A DNA stretch of 64,000 nucleotides from Macrolepiota albuminosa (taxonomy: Eukaryota; Basidiomycota; Agaricomycetes; Agaricales; Agaricaceae), in assembly GCA_027475525.1 (NCBI GenBank), contig JAMWFC010000051.1:1563205-1627204 (forward strand), in the 5' to 3' direction. Both the position numbers and the translations under genes were made by a program. Of this stretch, positions 1-11,824 are shown one piece after another. The notes below the pieces were generated by a model. The model made no database searches and had not been told where the DNA came from. It worked only from the letters and a program-made list of their open reading frames with translations. The number at the start of each line of letters is the position of its first letter. The first letter of the stretch is position 1.

Positions 1-448
1 CATAGACGTCTTTGAACTTGACATCGATTCTTTACCACCATTACCCTCTCTGTCTTCCAAAGAGCCGGTTCGACTGCTTGACATCGATCTTCATATCCGC
101 GTTTTAGAGCGTGACATCGCAGAGCTTGAAGAGTTTTCGGAACGCGTTGATGACGTGTTGGGCCGGAACACACAACGCATCAAGGAACACCTGGGGCGCC
201 GCGTTTGGGCAGGCAAAGACGTCTACTTAGCAGATGAAGATGTCCGGCGAAAGGTATCTCGGGAGGAATGGATCGAGTGCGTTGGTTTCGACCGCGGGAA
301 ACCAAGGAATCCACCTCAAAGCTCGCATACGAAAACAGCTGCTAAGGATCCCTCGTCGCCCCATTTCTTTCAGAGTAATCAGATAACAATGACTGAGGCG
401 CCACAAAGCGTCCTTGAACACCTGACTCATGGTGCAAGCCAATCTTAG
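1..448 (+). CDS. 3' end of an unrecognised protein (partial at window edge)
   Basis: The frame is open from the window edge to a TAG at 446-448, giving about 148 residues of a C-terminus whose start lies outside the window. I do not recognise the family. The visible part is hydrophilic, with a charged, probably helical stretch near its middle (VLERDIAELEEFSERVDDVL) and a polar Ser/Pro/His-rich tail. It converges on PCH2, whose stop is at 765. It could be the last exon of any soluble protein; no catalytic or metal-binding motif is visible. No codon or frame break is seen. Confidence 0.5.
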   Translation, partial: IDVFELDIDSLPPLPSLSSKEPVRLLDIDLHIRVLERDIAELEEFSERVDDVLGRNTQRIKEHLGRRVWAGKDVYLADEDVRRKVSREEWIECVGFDRGKPRNPPQSSHTKTAAKDPSSPHFFQSNQITMTEAPQSVLEHLTHGASQS

Positions 449-764
449 GCTAAGGTATTGTACATTTCACTGCGTATAACCCATTCTGACTGTACCTCCA
501 GATATCGGCGTTTGACTCATTGAAGCTAGTAATCTCGCCGAGACGTTCAGACGTTCAGACAGCCCTTTTAACAGTTCTTAAGCTTAAGGCCCATTGTAGT
601 CAGATATCGATCTAATATATGATTACAGTGTAATTCAATCTGACACAGATAGACATATGTATCATTAGCTACATTTCTGGTCCCGTTCGTGGTCACGCTT
701 GAGATAAATAAGTACGTGCAAAGTCGAAAATCAGGAGGTCCAAAAAGTCCTCGTGACGTCTCCT
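449..764. other. Intergenic, convergent 3' ends
   Basis: Stretch between the stop of the partial gene and the stop of PCH2. It should hold both 3' UTRs. The short ORFs here show no domain and no acceptable splice context. I see nothing else. Confidence 0.6.
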
Positions 765-2670
765 TCAATTCAGCCGTTGAAGCTCCAAAGTCTGTTCTCG
801 GACAACTTTCTCCATACCATCTAACCACGCATCAACATCCGTAACTTCAATAGAACAAGAGCTCGAGGACGCTTTACTCGAGGGAGACGTATTTGAACCA
901 GCAGTAAAGTTATATACATTTCCAATGCCAATATAACGGGCGAGTGCCAGCACCGGAAGGCGGCGAAGAGCACGTCCTGATAGATTGTGTGTCTGATATT
1001 ACGAAAGTTTGATGCTGTGTAAAAGACGACAAGGAGTGTACTCACCCTGCATTGCACCGCAAGGGTTAACAGCCTCAAAGCGACGGACTTTGATTTGGAA
1101 AGTGGGTTGTCCTTCGACGTCAAGACAGATGAAGATGTCGCTTTGGCTGTAGCCTCAAAAATCTGGGCTTGCCGCAAAGTAGGTACGTTCTAGATTACCA
1201 TGACAATCAGATTGGCTCTTCTTGGATTACGTCAAGGGCATTGTACTTCCAATAGATGCAACTATACCCTTCGCCACAATTTCACACAAGCATGTGCGCA
1301 ATATCTCATAGATGGCATCGCGTGACGGTAGATCGACATATTGCACGATATCTGCACGATCCACGAACGCACTGTCTGTGATTTGGACTTGATAAGCGGC
1401 AGCAGCAACTTCGATAAGCGATGGTGGTACCAATAGCCTTCACAAGATTACTTGTTGACATGATTAACACGTTTTTACGATGCCTTAGTTTGTCGAGCTG
1501 GGTCAGGAGTGCATTGACAACCTAAGAAAGATGAGTTGAATTTGAATCACGTAGGCAACTGGATAGTATGCGAACCCTTAAACCGTCGGATGGCTCTGTT
1601 CCGGCCATTGCACCCGCTCTGGCCGCGGTTAAGGATTCGACTTCATCTATACGATGTCAAGTTCTCTTCCCTGTTTGAAGCAAGAAACACACCGATCAAA
1701 ACCACTAAGAATGCGTCTTCTTCATCAACCAATTCATTTATGTTATTGAAGAGACGCTGTACGAGCTTCCCAGATTCAGAAAACCATTTAGAGAAAAGAG
1801 AATGAGAGTTGATTTCTAGTAATCGAGCATGCGAGTATCTAGATGGAATGAGGCGATACTTGGCATGATGCTATAGGGGCGGGCTAAATCACAACTTGCC
1901 GATGAGAGAGACGTATGGACAACTTTTGCGCTAATGCGCGGCATAAAGATGTCTTTCCAGTACCCGGGGGGCCGTGTAGCAGAACCACACGGTTCCAAGA
2001 CACAAGGTTGACTAGGTTGATGTTGAGAATGTACCAATGAGACCGTTTACCATGGAAAGAAAACCCACAATCGACATTGGCATCACTCAGAAGCAATGTA
2101 GCATGGATATAGTCCAAAAGTTTCAGCTTGATATCATCCGCATATATGAGCGAGTCCCATAGCCCTTCCCAAGTACTGTTTGGCAATTCGCAAACACTGG
2201 CTGCCATCGTGTCATCATTGTCATCTCTTACCCCAGCACTGTTTGAAAATTCTTCGAAGGAGTCCGAATCTGAGGGTTGATACACGTGTATTTGGAGCAC
2301 CGCATCTTCCAGAGCTAAGGTGTGTGTTGGACATGTGGACTCAGAAACCGAGATTCTATCCACCGACGAGACGAGTTCTGGGACATCCTGCCAGCCATCC
2401 AAAGACGAAGGGAGGCTGATGCGGTCGAGAGTTTTGAGATATGTATGCACAGAATTTCTGATCGAGTCAAATCGCGCTGCGGCTCTGGTTTTTAGGCATA
2501 CTTCAACTATATACATTCAACAAAAGTGCACTGAGCTCAGTATTAACTTGCGAAAGAAATTCCATGTCCTTTCACATACCGTGCACTGTCCATTTCAAAG
2601 TCGTCTTTTGAGCTCTTGTTGGCGCTTCAACCTCGTGGACACCTTCCATAACTATGTCGGTTACGGCCAT
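765..2670 (-). CDS. PCH2: Pch2/TRIP13 AAA+ ATPase (meiotic checkpoint, HORMA remodeller)
   Basis: Hexameric AAA+ ATPase that remodels HORMA-domain proteins (Hop1, Mad2) in meiotic checkpoint and recombination control. Read from the minus strand in several exons. Exon 1 starts at the ATG at 2670 and splices at a gtatgt donor near 2580 to the exon beginning [13 protein letters not shown]. The Walker A motif GPPGTGKTS lies near 1950-1980. Walker B, LVVLIDEVES, has its Asp codon split by an intron near 1690. Further downstream come [42 protein letters not shown], and a C-terminal lid with [19 protein letters not shown]. The order and spacing match TRIP13/Pch2 over the whole AAA+ domain; the N-terminal substrate-binding part is poorly conserved, as usual. 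The frame is intact once introns are removed. The exact borders of the last two introns (about 950-1230) are not certain. Confidence 0.93.
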
Positions 2671-2784
2671 ATGCAAGAGAAACAACGAAGTCGAAAGTCG
2701 TCGCTGAAGTAAACAACGCGTCAACATACACTGCGCGTTGGACACCGATCACATGTCCAGCTTGATTTCTTCCAAAAGACTACC

Positions 2785-3365
2785 ATGACGAATGCTTGCC
2801 CACAAGAAAAGCAGGAGGCCTCCACAGCTTTAAATATGCCTTCTGTTGATGTATCGACTTTCGTCTTTCCCGAGCCGCTGTCCGTTCCTAGTGTTACCAT
2901 CGAATTCTGCGACAGAGTGCGCTACTACCTTAGGTCATCTTAGCTTTATCTGACTCCATTTGACTTGGTTCAGTGTCGATGGTCAGTCTTGAAAAGAAAC
3001 GTTACTCTCTCTCTTGACTCATACTCCGTGTAGGCTTCATCGAGCGAGCTGGACACAAACGGAACTCTTTCTTACTTTTCCTTCACCAGCGTTGGGATCA
3101 GTGAGTCTAGTGCCTCTTAATTCTGAGGAGACTGCTGGTCGCTTCCGTGTATGGGTGTCTATACCCTCTCAGCCTCCCTACTTGTTATGGGATCGGAAGG
3201 TGGAAGGTGGTTTTCCGGAACTGAAAGTCCTGGTGCGAAAGATTCAATTACCTTCTAGGAATTTGGGATATCTAAATGCATCATTTATGTATACTTGCTT
3301 AGAAACAACGTTTGCGTGATCATCTGCAACCAGGCAAATTTTTGGGGCACTCAGATAAGACTTGA
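2785..3365 (+). CDS. SelW/SelT-like Rdx-family thioredoxin-fold protein with an 8-nt microexon
   Basis: Small redox protein of the Rdx (selenoprotein W/T/H-like) family. My exon model is 2785-2916, 2974-2981, 3034-3232 and 3303-3365, which gives 133 residues ending ...LGHSDKT. The family signature VTIEFCDRC-RWLHRASW is recovered only if an 8-nt exon (TGTCGATG, 2974-2981) is included between introns gtgcgc...ttcag (57 nt) and gtcagt...gtgtag (52 nt). That microexon supplies the second Cys of the CxxC motif, here Cys-Asp-Arg-Cys. Family members have CxxC or CxxU; fungi normally use Cys. Downstream, TQTELFLTF, the GRFRVW strand, LWDRKVEGGFPELKVL and KQRLRDHLQPGK are all typical. The substrate is unknown; a glutathione- or thioredoxin-linked oxidoreductase role is inferred from the fold. 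The start is the only upstream in-frame ATG. Confidence 0.9.
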
Positions 3366-3585
3366 TAAGGGAGGACAACGTTTATGCGCAGACGCTGGGG
3401 AATGGATTATGGAGGAATTAATCTAGTTTAAAGTGCGGCTTTGCCGTTGATTCGTTGATTATGGCTATATGAGTATCACCTTAAATTGATCGTGTTACTA
3501 TTACATGTTTCTTTGGTGCTTCTTCCACTTGATTTGAAAGCGTCTGTTCTGATTCGAAAACCGATACAACTCTTGTTATTGCACG

Positions 3586-5451
3586 ATGAGCGACCAACGA
3601 CAAGCAAAACAAACGGCCGCTAGCATTGAGATATTGAATGCCGGTGACATCAGCCCCATTTTCACGGGAGAACTGCTTGTTTCCCATGAGGGCCTCAGTC
3701 AATATCTTCGCCATTTGCCCTCGGCAGGGCACTCAGCTTGTGGTCTCGCAGCGTTGAACTGTGCCCGCCTTACGTTTGAAAAGCACAATGATGGCGTTCC
3801 GAGTGAAGATCTGATTTGTTGGTTATCTTCTCGTCAAGGTGCCGAGGTAAACAATTGTTCTGACAACGACAATCGGCAGCTCAAAACATACATCTTCATA
3901 GAAAATAATCTCAATATGTGAATTTTGGAAGAATCCTTCTCATCTGGATGTGGAAGACATTCTTAAGGTCCCATACTTCAGCAACTCTTTCAATCTCGTG
4001 GAAACTTATTACGAACTCTGTGAATTGGAGAATTTTCGGACACTTTTACTGTAAGTTGAAGGTATTTTTCGAACACTTACAAGTGCGATTGATTCCTGTT
4101 ACTTCAGAACCACTCAAAGAATCCCTACCTTGTCGGCTGTCATAATTACTAAACCTCCCGAGATCGTAACCTGTATGAAACTACCAACGTCAAAGGGAGA
4201 TGTCTTCCTCGTGTTTGATTCTCATGTCCGACCTAACCATCCAAATGGTGCCGGTTTTATCTTCAATTCGTCCATTGATGCTACTGCGAATTATTTGTCA
4301 CGCTTGTTCTGGGTTGACAAGACCTCCCCTACCGCCAAAGACGAACAATATGGTTTTCACATGGATCTCATTAAGCAATTCTGCGGACATATAATAGTTC
4401 CAAAACGTCCTATTAAGGGTGACCTCGCTTTGACCCAATCCTTACTTGACGCCAGCATGATGATCTTGGCGCTTACCACAGAACTGGCTGATTCGAAGGA
4501 CACGATCTCATCCATGAGGGCCGAGTTACAAAGGGTCAATCACAGGCTCATTGAGCCACCTAATGTCACCCGTGATTGGAGCCAGGCTAAAAAACATCGC
4601 AATAGGTATGACGTTAACGTATACCCAAATTTGATAGCTTGCATTATCAAGCGGTTCTAGTTTAAGGAACACACGGAAAGGCAATATTGCATCAAGTTCC
4701 GGTGAACATGTTATGCGAGTATCCTACGATACTGCAAAGGGTTCAGAAAGGACGGCTGCCTCCACTAATAATTGGGGAAGCACTGCCAGCGAAAAGTTCT
4801 CAACTGCATTAGGCTTTCAAAAACGAAGGCAGGTTGAAAATGACTACCAGTGCGCTGTTAAGCTTCAGGCGGACTTGGAAAGGCAGGACCAAGGCGGTTT
4901 TCATGGGAAGAACGAACGCCAGTCTACGAAAGGTAAAAAGCTTTCCACCGACAGCTCAACATCATTTCCTTGCATGTCATGCTCAGTGGAAGGTCGGGAA
5001 TATGACATGGTATGTATATCACCGTGCTGCCATCGATTTTGTAGGAGCTGCTTAGGAGAATACGTGTTGTCGTCGCTGCATCAAAATCGTTTTCCCATAC
5101 CATGTCCTATGTGCGCAGCCTATGACGAGACCCCATTTAAATCCAGTCGTGAGCCTTTCTCGTCTATGCCTGAGCCTTGCAAGCCTTGATGACCCCTTTT
5201 CAGTTATCGATAGTAAAGTCATCAAGCAAATTGGTATCGCAGAGGAAGATTATCAGGTGTTTCAGGAGTTGCAGGCTAAAAGCCCCTCCAACCTGGCTTC
5301 TAAGTGTCAGCACGACCATCGCGTATCGCCAGAAATCCCAGGTTCGCGTTCGAGTTTTGCTCAGGTAGCACCAATACAATTGTGTCAGGATATGTTCCTA
5401 ATCCATTTGTTGAAGGTTGTTTCCAAGGGTGCTGCTACCAGGAGACAGTAA
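3586..5451 (+). CDS. RING-finger protein of a fungal RBR-like family
   Basis: Probable E3 ubiquitin ligase of a family I know as multi-copy in Agaricomycetes. Exons read cleanly as: N-terminal region (MSDQRQAKQ..., with GHSACGLAALNCARL); an exon with FWKNPSHLDVEDILKVPYF; then a conserved central domain with AVIITKPPEIVTC, VFLVFDSHVRPNHPNGAGF and a coiled stretch near 4480-4560. After a polar linker with a ubiquitin-interacting-like helix (ENDYQCAVKLQADLE) comes a RING near 4965-5110: CMSCSVEG...CC-HRFCRSC...CPMC. An intron of about 55 nt (gtgagc...ttttcag) then joins to IDSKVIKQIGIAEEDYQVF, which resembles the RING-IBR linker. No clear IBR cysteine pattern follows, so the last 240 nt may be degenerate or mis-spliced. 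The end at 5451 is simply the stop in that frame. Confidence 0.62.
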
Positions 5452-5921
5452 ACCCATTTATTCTTGAGTACCTTGAATGCCTGTTGTGAGGAGTATGTGA
5501 CTAGGATCTTATGGACATATGTTTCTTTTATTTGGCTCGTGGTACTTGATCTAGTCCCGATATTCAATACTGTCAAAATCTCAAACGTTCATCTACTCTA
5601 TAAATCACAAGTGCATCAAAGGCTTGTCCAGATGTGCAGTTGATCTGACTTCTATGTCCTGGCAGTCGTCTTAGTATCATAACAAAGTGTAAGAGAGCTG
5701 GATGGTTGTTTTGAAATCTGAGGAGATACCCTGGACTTGTTTATTACAAAAGTAATACTTGTATCTACTGATTGTAAGGGTTGAAATACTTGTTACGATA
5801 GATCTTTTTGTTTTCGTACGGATGGCACATGCCATCATAAGCGCTTTCGGCTCGCTTCGTCTTCCATAATTTAGCTTGTAAAGTTTGTTCTGCGCAAGTC
5901 CTACCTCGTTTCTCTTTTGCC
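5452..5921. other. Intergenic between RING gene and CLASP
   Basis: Should contain the 3' end of the RING gene and the CLASP promoter. AT-rich; short antisense ORFs only. No TATA box or repeat that I would defend. Confidence 0.5.
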
Positions 5922-8900
5922 ATGGCCTCGGATGGCCTCGAGCGGCTCATTAATCAATGCAAAAGCAATGGTAGGTTTTGTTCTCTGTAACTGAACCGCT
6001 TGCATGATGAAGTTTCCGTTTTCTAGATGTTGATATTAAAGTTGACGCGCTCTCGAAACTGCAAGCCGCTTTTGAAGATGGAATAGAGGTGATGAAAGCC
6101 TCTTTTAACAGACAGCAGGATGTTATGAACTTGAACACGAATAGATTAACGATTTAGACGGTTTACTCGGCGTCTTGAAGACATGTTTGCGAATACCTAA
6201 CCAACATCTGACCACCGCCACGCTGGCTGCCTTGCCTCCCCTGCTCCCTCTCCTTTTTATACGTTCAGTGGGTTCTTTGCAAGCATCAAGCACCCAGCCT
6301 CGATCTCCGTCGTCTTCGACTTCCTCCGTAAGCCCCTCTGGCGTCGTAGATTTGGCGACACTACGTCAAGTACTCAATACATTCCTACCTGCTGGTGGTG
6401 TAATTGACAGATTGGGAGACAAGGAGAAAGCTCAGCTCAAGGCACGAGAATGTTTGGTGATCATGGGAGGACTGGCCTTTCGAACAGGAAGCGGAAGCGT
6501 GATGTCGTCAAAATTGAAAGACAAGGGTCCTGAAACGCCTCTCATGATATTCGAGCGATTCTTAAAAGAAGGAGGGTTAGCAAGCAAGGTTTGGAAAGTT
6601 CGTGAACAGGTATGATAATGGCGAGGATGAAAGTCGAGCATATTACTGACAAAATGAACAGTCTATCCTGACGTTGGTACATATCAGACGCGTCCACCAT
6701 CAATTTCCAATCCGTCCCTACCTCTCCTTACTGGTTGATTGCCTGGAAGACACTGATGCACACGTTCGGGATTGCGCCCGACAATCAGTCATCGAGCTTT
6801 TTACAGGTCCAGGCGTAACCGATGGTGCACGCGCCGATCTGAAAAAAGAATTGACAAAAAAAGGCGTTCGGAAAACCATTGCTGAAGGAGTCCTATCGAA
6901 ACTTCTTGGAACATCAACCAGCAGTAATACCCACAATCAAGAAGGTTCAGAGAGTCCAAAAGAGTATATACCCCCGAGTCTTATGCTTCAGGGTCGAAGA
7001 CCTATGGCAGGAGGTCAAACAGGAGTTCCCCGGACCGTTAGTCAGGGGAGCATGAAGGACGTATCACGACCTAGCAGTCGTGCAGCAACGAGCCCTCCAT
7101 TGACAGGCCCATCTGTTCCTCAAACCCCTTCGAACGAATCCGCCGACATTCAACCTGTATATGTATGTTTCTTAGAAAATTATCCTCTTATTGCGATTTA
7201 GCTTCTTCTTAGATTGCATCCATAAGAGACTTGGAAAACGAGTTTTCTGCGATGTCAAAACCATTCGAGGCAAGTCCAATCTATGCTTTTTACAGGTATA
7301 TGTAAATATTTGTACAGGGGAAGGAAACAGAGCATAACTGGGCTGCCCGAGAGCAGGCAATTATCCGAGTACGTGGGATGTTGAAGGGAGATGTGCATCT
7401 ACGTTATCTGGACACGTTCCTAATTTCACTTAAAGATGGATTTATACAATGGTCACTGAAGGCGGTATGTCTTCGCCCATGTTTTGTCTCATGACGATAT
7501 GAATATTTCTTTCGCAGCTCGTCAGTCTTCGGACAACTGTCTCAGCCAATACTTCGTTGCTCTACGGCGAACTGGCAGCAGCTCTCGGATCGTCAATGGA
7601 TCCGTTCTGCGAGACTCTGTTGACCAACCTCCTAAAGATGGCGGGCCTTACGAAGAAAATTACTGCCCAACAATCTCAAGCATCAGTGACAGAGATTATC
7701 ACATACACCTCAGCCCAACCTCGCATCCTTCTTCCACTCCTATGGAATACTTTACAAGAGAAGACCGTGCAAACCCGAGCATTCGTTGTTGACCACATAA
7801 AGCAATATCTCAATGTTCATGGTCTCCGCTCCAAACACGCAATTGAGGGTACAATTGGACTCGAGCTACTTGAAAAATCATTCAAAAAAGCCTTGAATGA
7901 TGCCAATCCAGCTGTACGAGATAAAGCGCGTGCCTCGTTTTGGGACTTGAAAAATCATTCAAAAAAGCCTTGAATGATGCCAATCCAGCTGTACGAGATA
8001 AAGCGCGTGCCTCGTTTTGGGTTTCGAAGACGTCTGGCCTGAGCAAGGTTTGGCAATTCTCGAAAGTCTTGATCCCAATGCTCGCAAGCAGGTTGAAAAA
8101 CTCTGTCCCAAACCCGAACAACTAACAAATTTACCGCCGACTACTCCGAAGGTGAAGAAATCACTAGCTGCCACCATTGCGGCCAGTAGGGCCAAAGCAA
8201 AAGCCATTGCAACAGCGCCCCCGACCCTTCGCCATCAAGCGACATCTGCTTCTCATGCACCTTCTGTACAACGTCCCGCTTTTCCAGTGACTTCCCCTAG
8301 GTCATCAGTAGTTCGACCGTCATCCCCTCTCACAGCATCTGTTTCTCCTCCCGCTCCAACAACACCAGGAAGGCCCCGCAATATATCAGGAACAAAGTCT
8401 CGTTCCGTGAGCAGCACAGGTGTGCCGTCTGGCCATTCGCACTCATCGTCTAGTGGTTCCAATGATTCTGGAATAGCTGCCTCTCCTCCCTCGCCCAGTG
8501 AAATCCGGCGCAGAGCCTCGTCTCCCCTTGCTGCAAGCAGCACATCTATGAGCCGACCCGCTACTGTGCATAAAGCGCTACAATCATCGCCGCCTTCGTC
8601 TAGACACGTCTCCCCTAGCGCTCGCAACGCCAACGGTGCCGGACGCACAGTTGCGGTGCCCATACCTGCTAGACGCTCGAGGCTTTCTCTTCAGATGACA
8701 CAAGATGACGACGAGTCCCTCGTAAAAGCGCAATTCGTGCCCATTCCTGATAGTGATTCCGATGGGGATCAATCTATCAATCTCATGTCGTTCTCCGCTC
8801 CTTTTGAGGCCTATCCTCCCATGACACCGCAAACAAGGACCGTTAATAATAATTCAGCGTCGCCCCGTTCCACACACTCCAAACCGACTGTTGTTTCTAA

Positions 8901-10511
8901 TGCTCTGTCCTCTGGTTCTGTAGCAGACATGGTTACCGACCGGCCTGTGGTTGAAGATGCTCTTCGTGCGCGGGCGGAACAAGCAGAGAGTGCCGCAGAA
9001 CGGTTGTTGGAATTGGTGGACCCAGAGGAGGAGAGCTTACACCATTCAACGCTCCCACCTTCTCTTTTGGTCAGTAGCACCAATGGGCATGCTGTTCCTA
9101 AACCCAAAGTTAAAGAGAAAACGACGTTACATCCAGTTGTTCAGAATCACCCAATGCCTCCGGCGACCCCCATAAACAGGAATGCGGCTATTTTGAGGCA
9201 GGCGGCCATGTTCCAGGATAGCCCAGTCCGTAACGGGCAGCAATCTTCCCTAGTAGATGTACTTCAAGGCAAGAAGCATGAGACGGGTTGGTGGTTGAAA
9301 AGGAAAGCTCGTGAGTTCTACTTTTTTGATACCGAGAAAATCTCTCATCTTTTGAAAGTGGTATCACAGGGCAAACCTCTCCGAGCAACCCAGTCAACAG
9401 ACAAAGTGAAGGAGCTTCAGAGTTACATCACGAAGCTGGCGGATGGTGAAACAGATATTCATGGACTTCAGGAATTGGCTTTGTTCTCAATTGAAAACCC
9501 TGTGTCCGACACTGATCCACCTCTGAGCCCCGGTCAAGAGGTCTTAAGTAGTCCTTCACCTTTTTACACGTCACGGTCCCTGCCATCCCTCCACGCTGAC
9601 CTTTGGGAGGTGGACAAAAACTTTGACCGCCTTTTCAATGCGCTTATCCAATTCCTTGAGCCTTCAAAGGTACGCTCTTTTGTGCAGGTTAGGTTGCAAG
9701 GTCTCTGACGGGCATTCTAATTCTAGCCTGCGGAAGAGGTCGAATACGGATTAATCCTTCTATGGGAGCTTCTAGAAAATCAGGGTCCATACTTAGAGGG
9801 GAAAGAATCCGACCTCTTTTCAGTGCTTCTGCGAGTACGCTATTGTGACAAACTCAACGTACGCTACTGTCTTGGTCAATCAAACTTTGGCTGAATTTTG
9901 CAACAGGTTTTAGAAGCCACTAGTACCTTACGAGATGCCCTTACTGCAAGCATTGAGCCTGTTTATGGCATTACTACGATGCATGCCAGCCTGCGCGCAT
10001 TCGTTACAGAACCAAAGCCCACGACGTCGGACGACGATGTCAAGTCTGCGACCTATGCTTTTGGCCTCATTGCATTGGGAAAGTTCATCTTACGTCTCCC
10101 AGCCGAGATCGCAGAGGAAGAACTTCCGCGTCTCAAGGGAACACTGATATCCGTGCGTGATATCCTTTTACTTCTGACATCGAACTCACTTCGCTGTTTG
10201 CCGCTTACCAGTCACTAAATGACAAGTCATCTCTCATTGTACGTGAATCGGCTGCTGTGGTAATCATAGCTGCACAACTTGTTCTGCGTGACGAGACCCA
10301 TCTCTTTGTGTTGTTGGACGGACTTGCGGACGAGAAGAAGAATCTCCTCACTTATCTGTTTGATAAGCATGGCGCGCGTGGGCTGGTGGCGGCTACCAGC
10401 TCTTCTGGCATAGATAGGCTGCAAAAAGAGATAAGCCGCTTGGATACCCGGACCAGCACGCCTTTCAAGCCTTTGCGAATCGCGCCCAAGATCCCCGTTA
10501 CGTTGCCGTAA
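5922..10511 (+). CDS. STU1: CLASP/Stu1-type microtubule-binding TOG protein
   Basis: Microtubule plus-end/spindle protein that promotes tubulin rescue. The start ATG at 5922 gives MASDGLERLINQCKSN, then two short exons (VDIKVDALSKLQAAFEDGIE; INDLDGLLGVLKTCL) lead into HEAT-like TOG repeats. The CLASP_N part reads through VLNTFLPAGGVIDRLGDKEK, MIFERFLKEGGLASKVWKVR, PYLSLLVDCLEDTDAHVRDC and VIELFTGPGVTDGARADLKK. A second TOG block (about 7320-8140) ends in ARKQVEKLCPKPEQL, followed by a long Ser/Pro-rich basic linker (about 8150-9200) and a C-terminal helical domain ending APKIPVTLP. A perfect 77-bp tandem duplication (7868-8021) breaks the frame at ARASFW; removing one copy and allowing one missing base after 8021 restores W-x-FEDVWPEQG. 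I regard this as an assembly error, not a pseudogene. Roughly 1,300 residues, normal for the family. Confidence 0.91.
7868..8021. repeat. 77-bp perfect tandem duplication (CLASP)
   Basis: Copies at 7868-7944 and 7945-8021 are identical. The insert shifts the CLASP frame. One more base seems missing directly after 8021. First of ten such units in the window. Confidence 0.97.
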
Positions 10512-10652
10512 ATGCCTCTGTAGAACCCTCGATACCCACTCGTTACCTAAGAAGTTCTCCGTGTATAGTGAATGACTGTTGCCCTTTCACGTCGAAATAA
10601 ATAGTTGCATTGCAGAGTTTCTATAACATACATTGGTTGGGGTAATACATGC

Positions 10653-11756
10653 TTAGAACATTCGGAATCGAAGAACGAGGGAATATGCGATGCCAACTAG
10701 AAGGCCGCTTATATGTCCGACGGTATCTACCTCCTGCCGCTGAAGAGCGATGGCAAGTCAGGCATGCATGGAGAGAAACAAATATCATGACTTGCCTTTC
10801 CGTAAAGGGCTGAGAATGTGTCGTATGCAAATACACCGGAGACGGCAAGCCAAGCAGGAATAGGAACGAGGCCATACAACATGAATGTCGCTCTGGGGGC
10901 TAAACCAGCCAGAAGGGAGACGACGGAATATATTGCGCCTGGAAAGATTGATTGGGTTTGCTGTGCTGATGAAAAGATAAAGAACCAACCACTTGCACCC
11001 ATTGATGAGACATCGTACTGCTCGATAAGATTATGCCAGACCATACTGCTCACGGACGAAAATAATCCTCCTGTAGCGAGACTCTGTAATTAGACATTGT
11101 TAGTGCGTGAGAAAGAGGTTACCGACCTCCCATATAGAGGAATAGGAACTTGCGGGTGCCGAGGAATTCAAGGACGGGCTTAGCCATGAAGTAAAATGTG
11201 AAACCATTGAAGAAGATATGTTCAACCCTCTCATGCGAGAAAATCGCAGTGATAGGCGTCCAACTGCGAAATGAGTGCAACGAAGCGGTTATCCATGGCA
11301 AAAAAAGCTCACATTCGACCTTGAGAAACATTAAACCAACTGCTTCTAAAGTTATTACGCATCCAAATGTATGGCGCTTGCACGCCTTCGGAACCCTGAC
11401 GAGTCATGAGATGGTACAGACCTCAAAAGTGTAAGATGACGACGAACCATACGCTGTTTTGTCAGAAACCACATTACGAACACTACACCATTGATGGTGA
11501 TGATTCCCCAAAAGACCGCGTTTTGTGGGATGCGATCAAGAAAGCCAAGGAAAGGTGGCTTTTGATAATCGTAGTATGCCCTGTGTGGGTAGGGACGACC
11601 TCTGGATTTGGGCGCTGTTGATGTGAAGAATCGGGGCTGTGGCCGCAGCCTCAGCCGCTGGAGTATTGAAGGGCTAAATGGTATACGCCTGAATTGCAGC
11701 GGACGAGCGTGCACAGACCCATTGAGGACGCGTCCAAGTACATGGTGGAGAGACAT
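10653..11756 (-). CDS. PCP1: Mitochondrial rhomboid protease (Pcp1/Rbd1/PARL type)
   Basis: Intramembrane serine protease of the inner mitochondrial membrane. In yeast, Pcp1 processes the dynamin-like Mgm1 and cytochrome c peroxidase. The ATG at 11756 starts an Arg-rich presequence (MSLHHVLGRVLNG, then RLRLRPQPRFFTS). A first membrane segment follows (VFWGIITINGVVFVMWFL). Then come the family signature VEHIFFNGFTFYFM, a GASGAIYSVVSLLAGL loop with the catalytic Ser of GxSG, and VDTVGHISGLLVGIAYS with the catalytic His. The protein ends LRFRMF with TAA at 10653-10655. Several introns interrupt it. It is divergent to TRS20, with only 68 bp between the two start codons, and convergent with CLASP. 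All catalytic residues are present. Confidence 0.93.
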
Positions 11757-11824
11757 TTGGTGCACACGTGACTTGCGCTTATAATTTAAACTGTTGGTGG
11801 ACGCGTTTACTCGGCTTGTCTGTC
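11757..11824. promoter_or_regulatory. 68-bp bidirectional spacer between PCP1 and TRS20 starts
   Basis: The two start codons face away from each other across 68 bp, so 5' UTRs and promoter elements must be shared or must overlap the neighbouring coding sequence. No TATA box is visible. Confidence 0.6.

Noticed and set aside
5204..5489. IBR domain after the RING
   Set aside because: The Cys residues in the three frames do not fit the C-x-H/C spacing of an IBR, so I describe only the RING.
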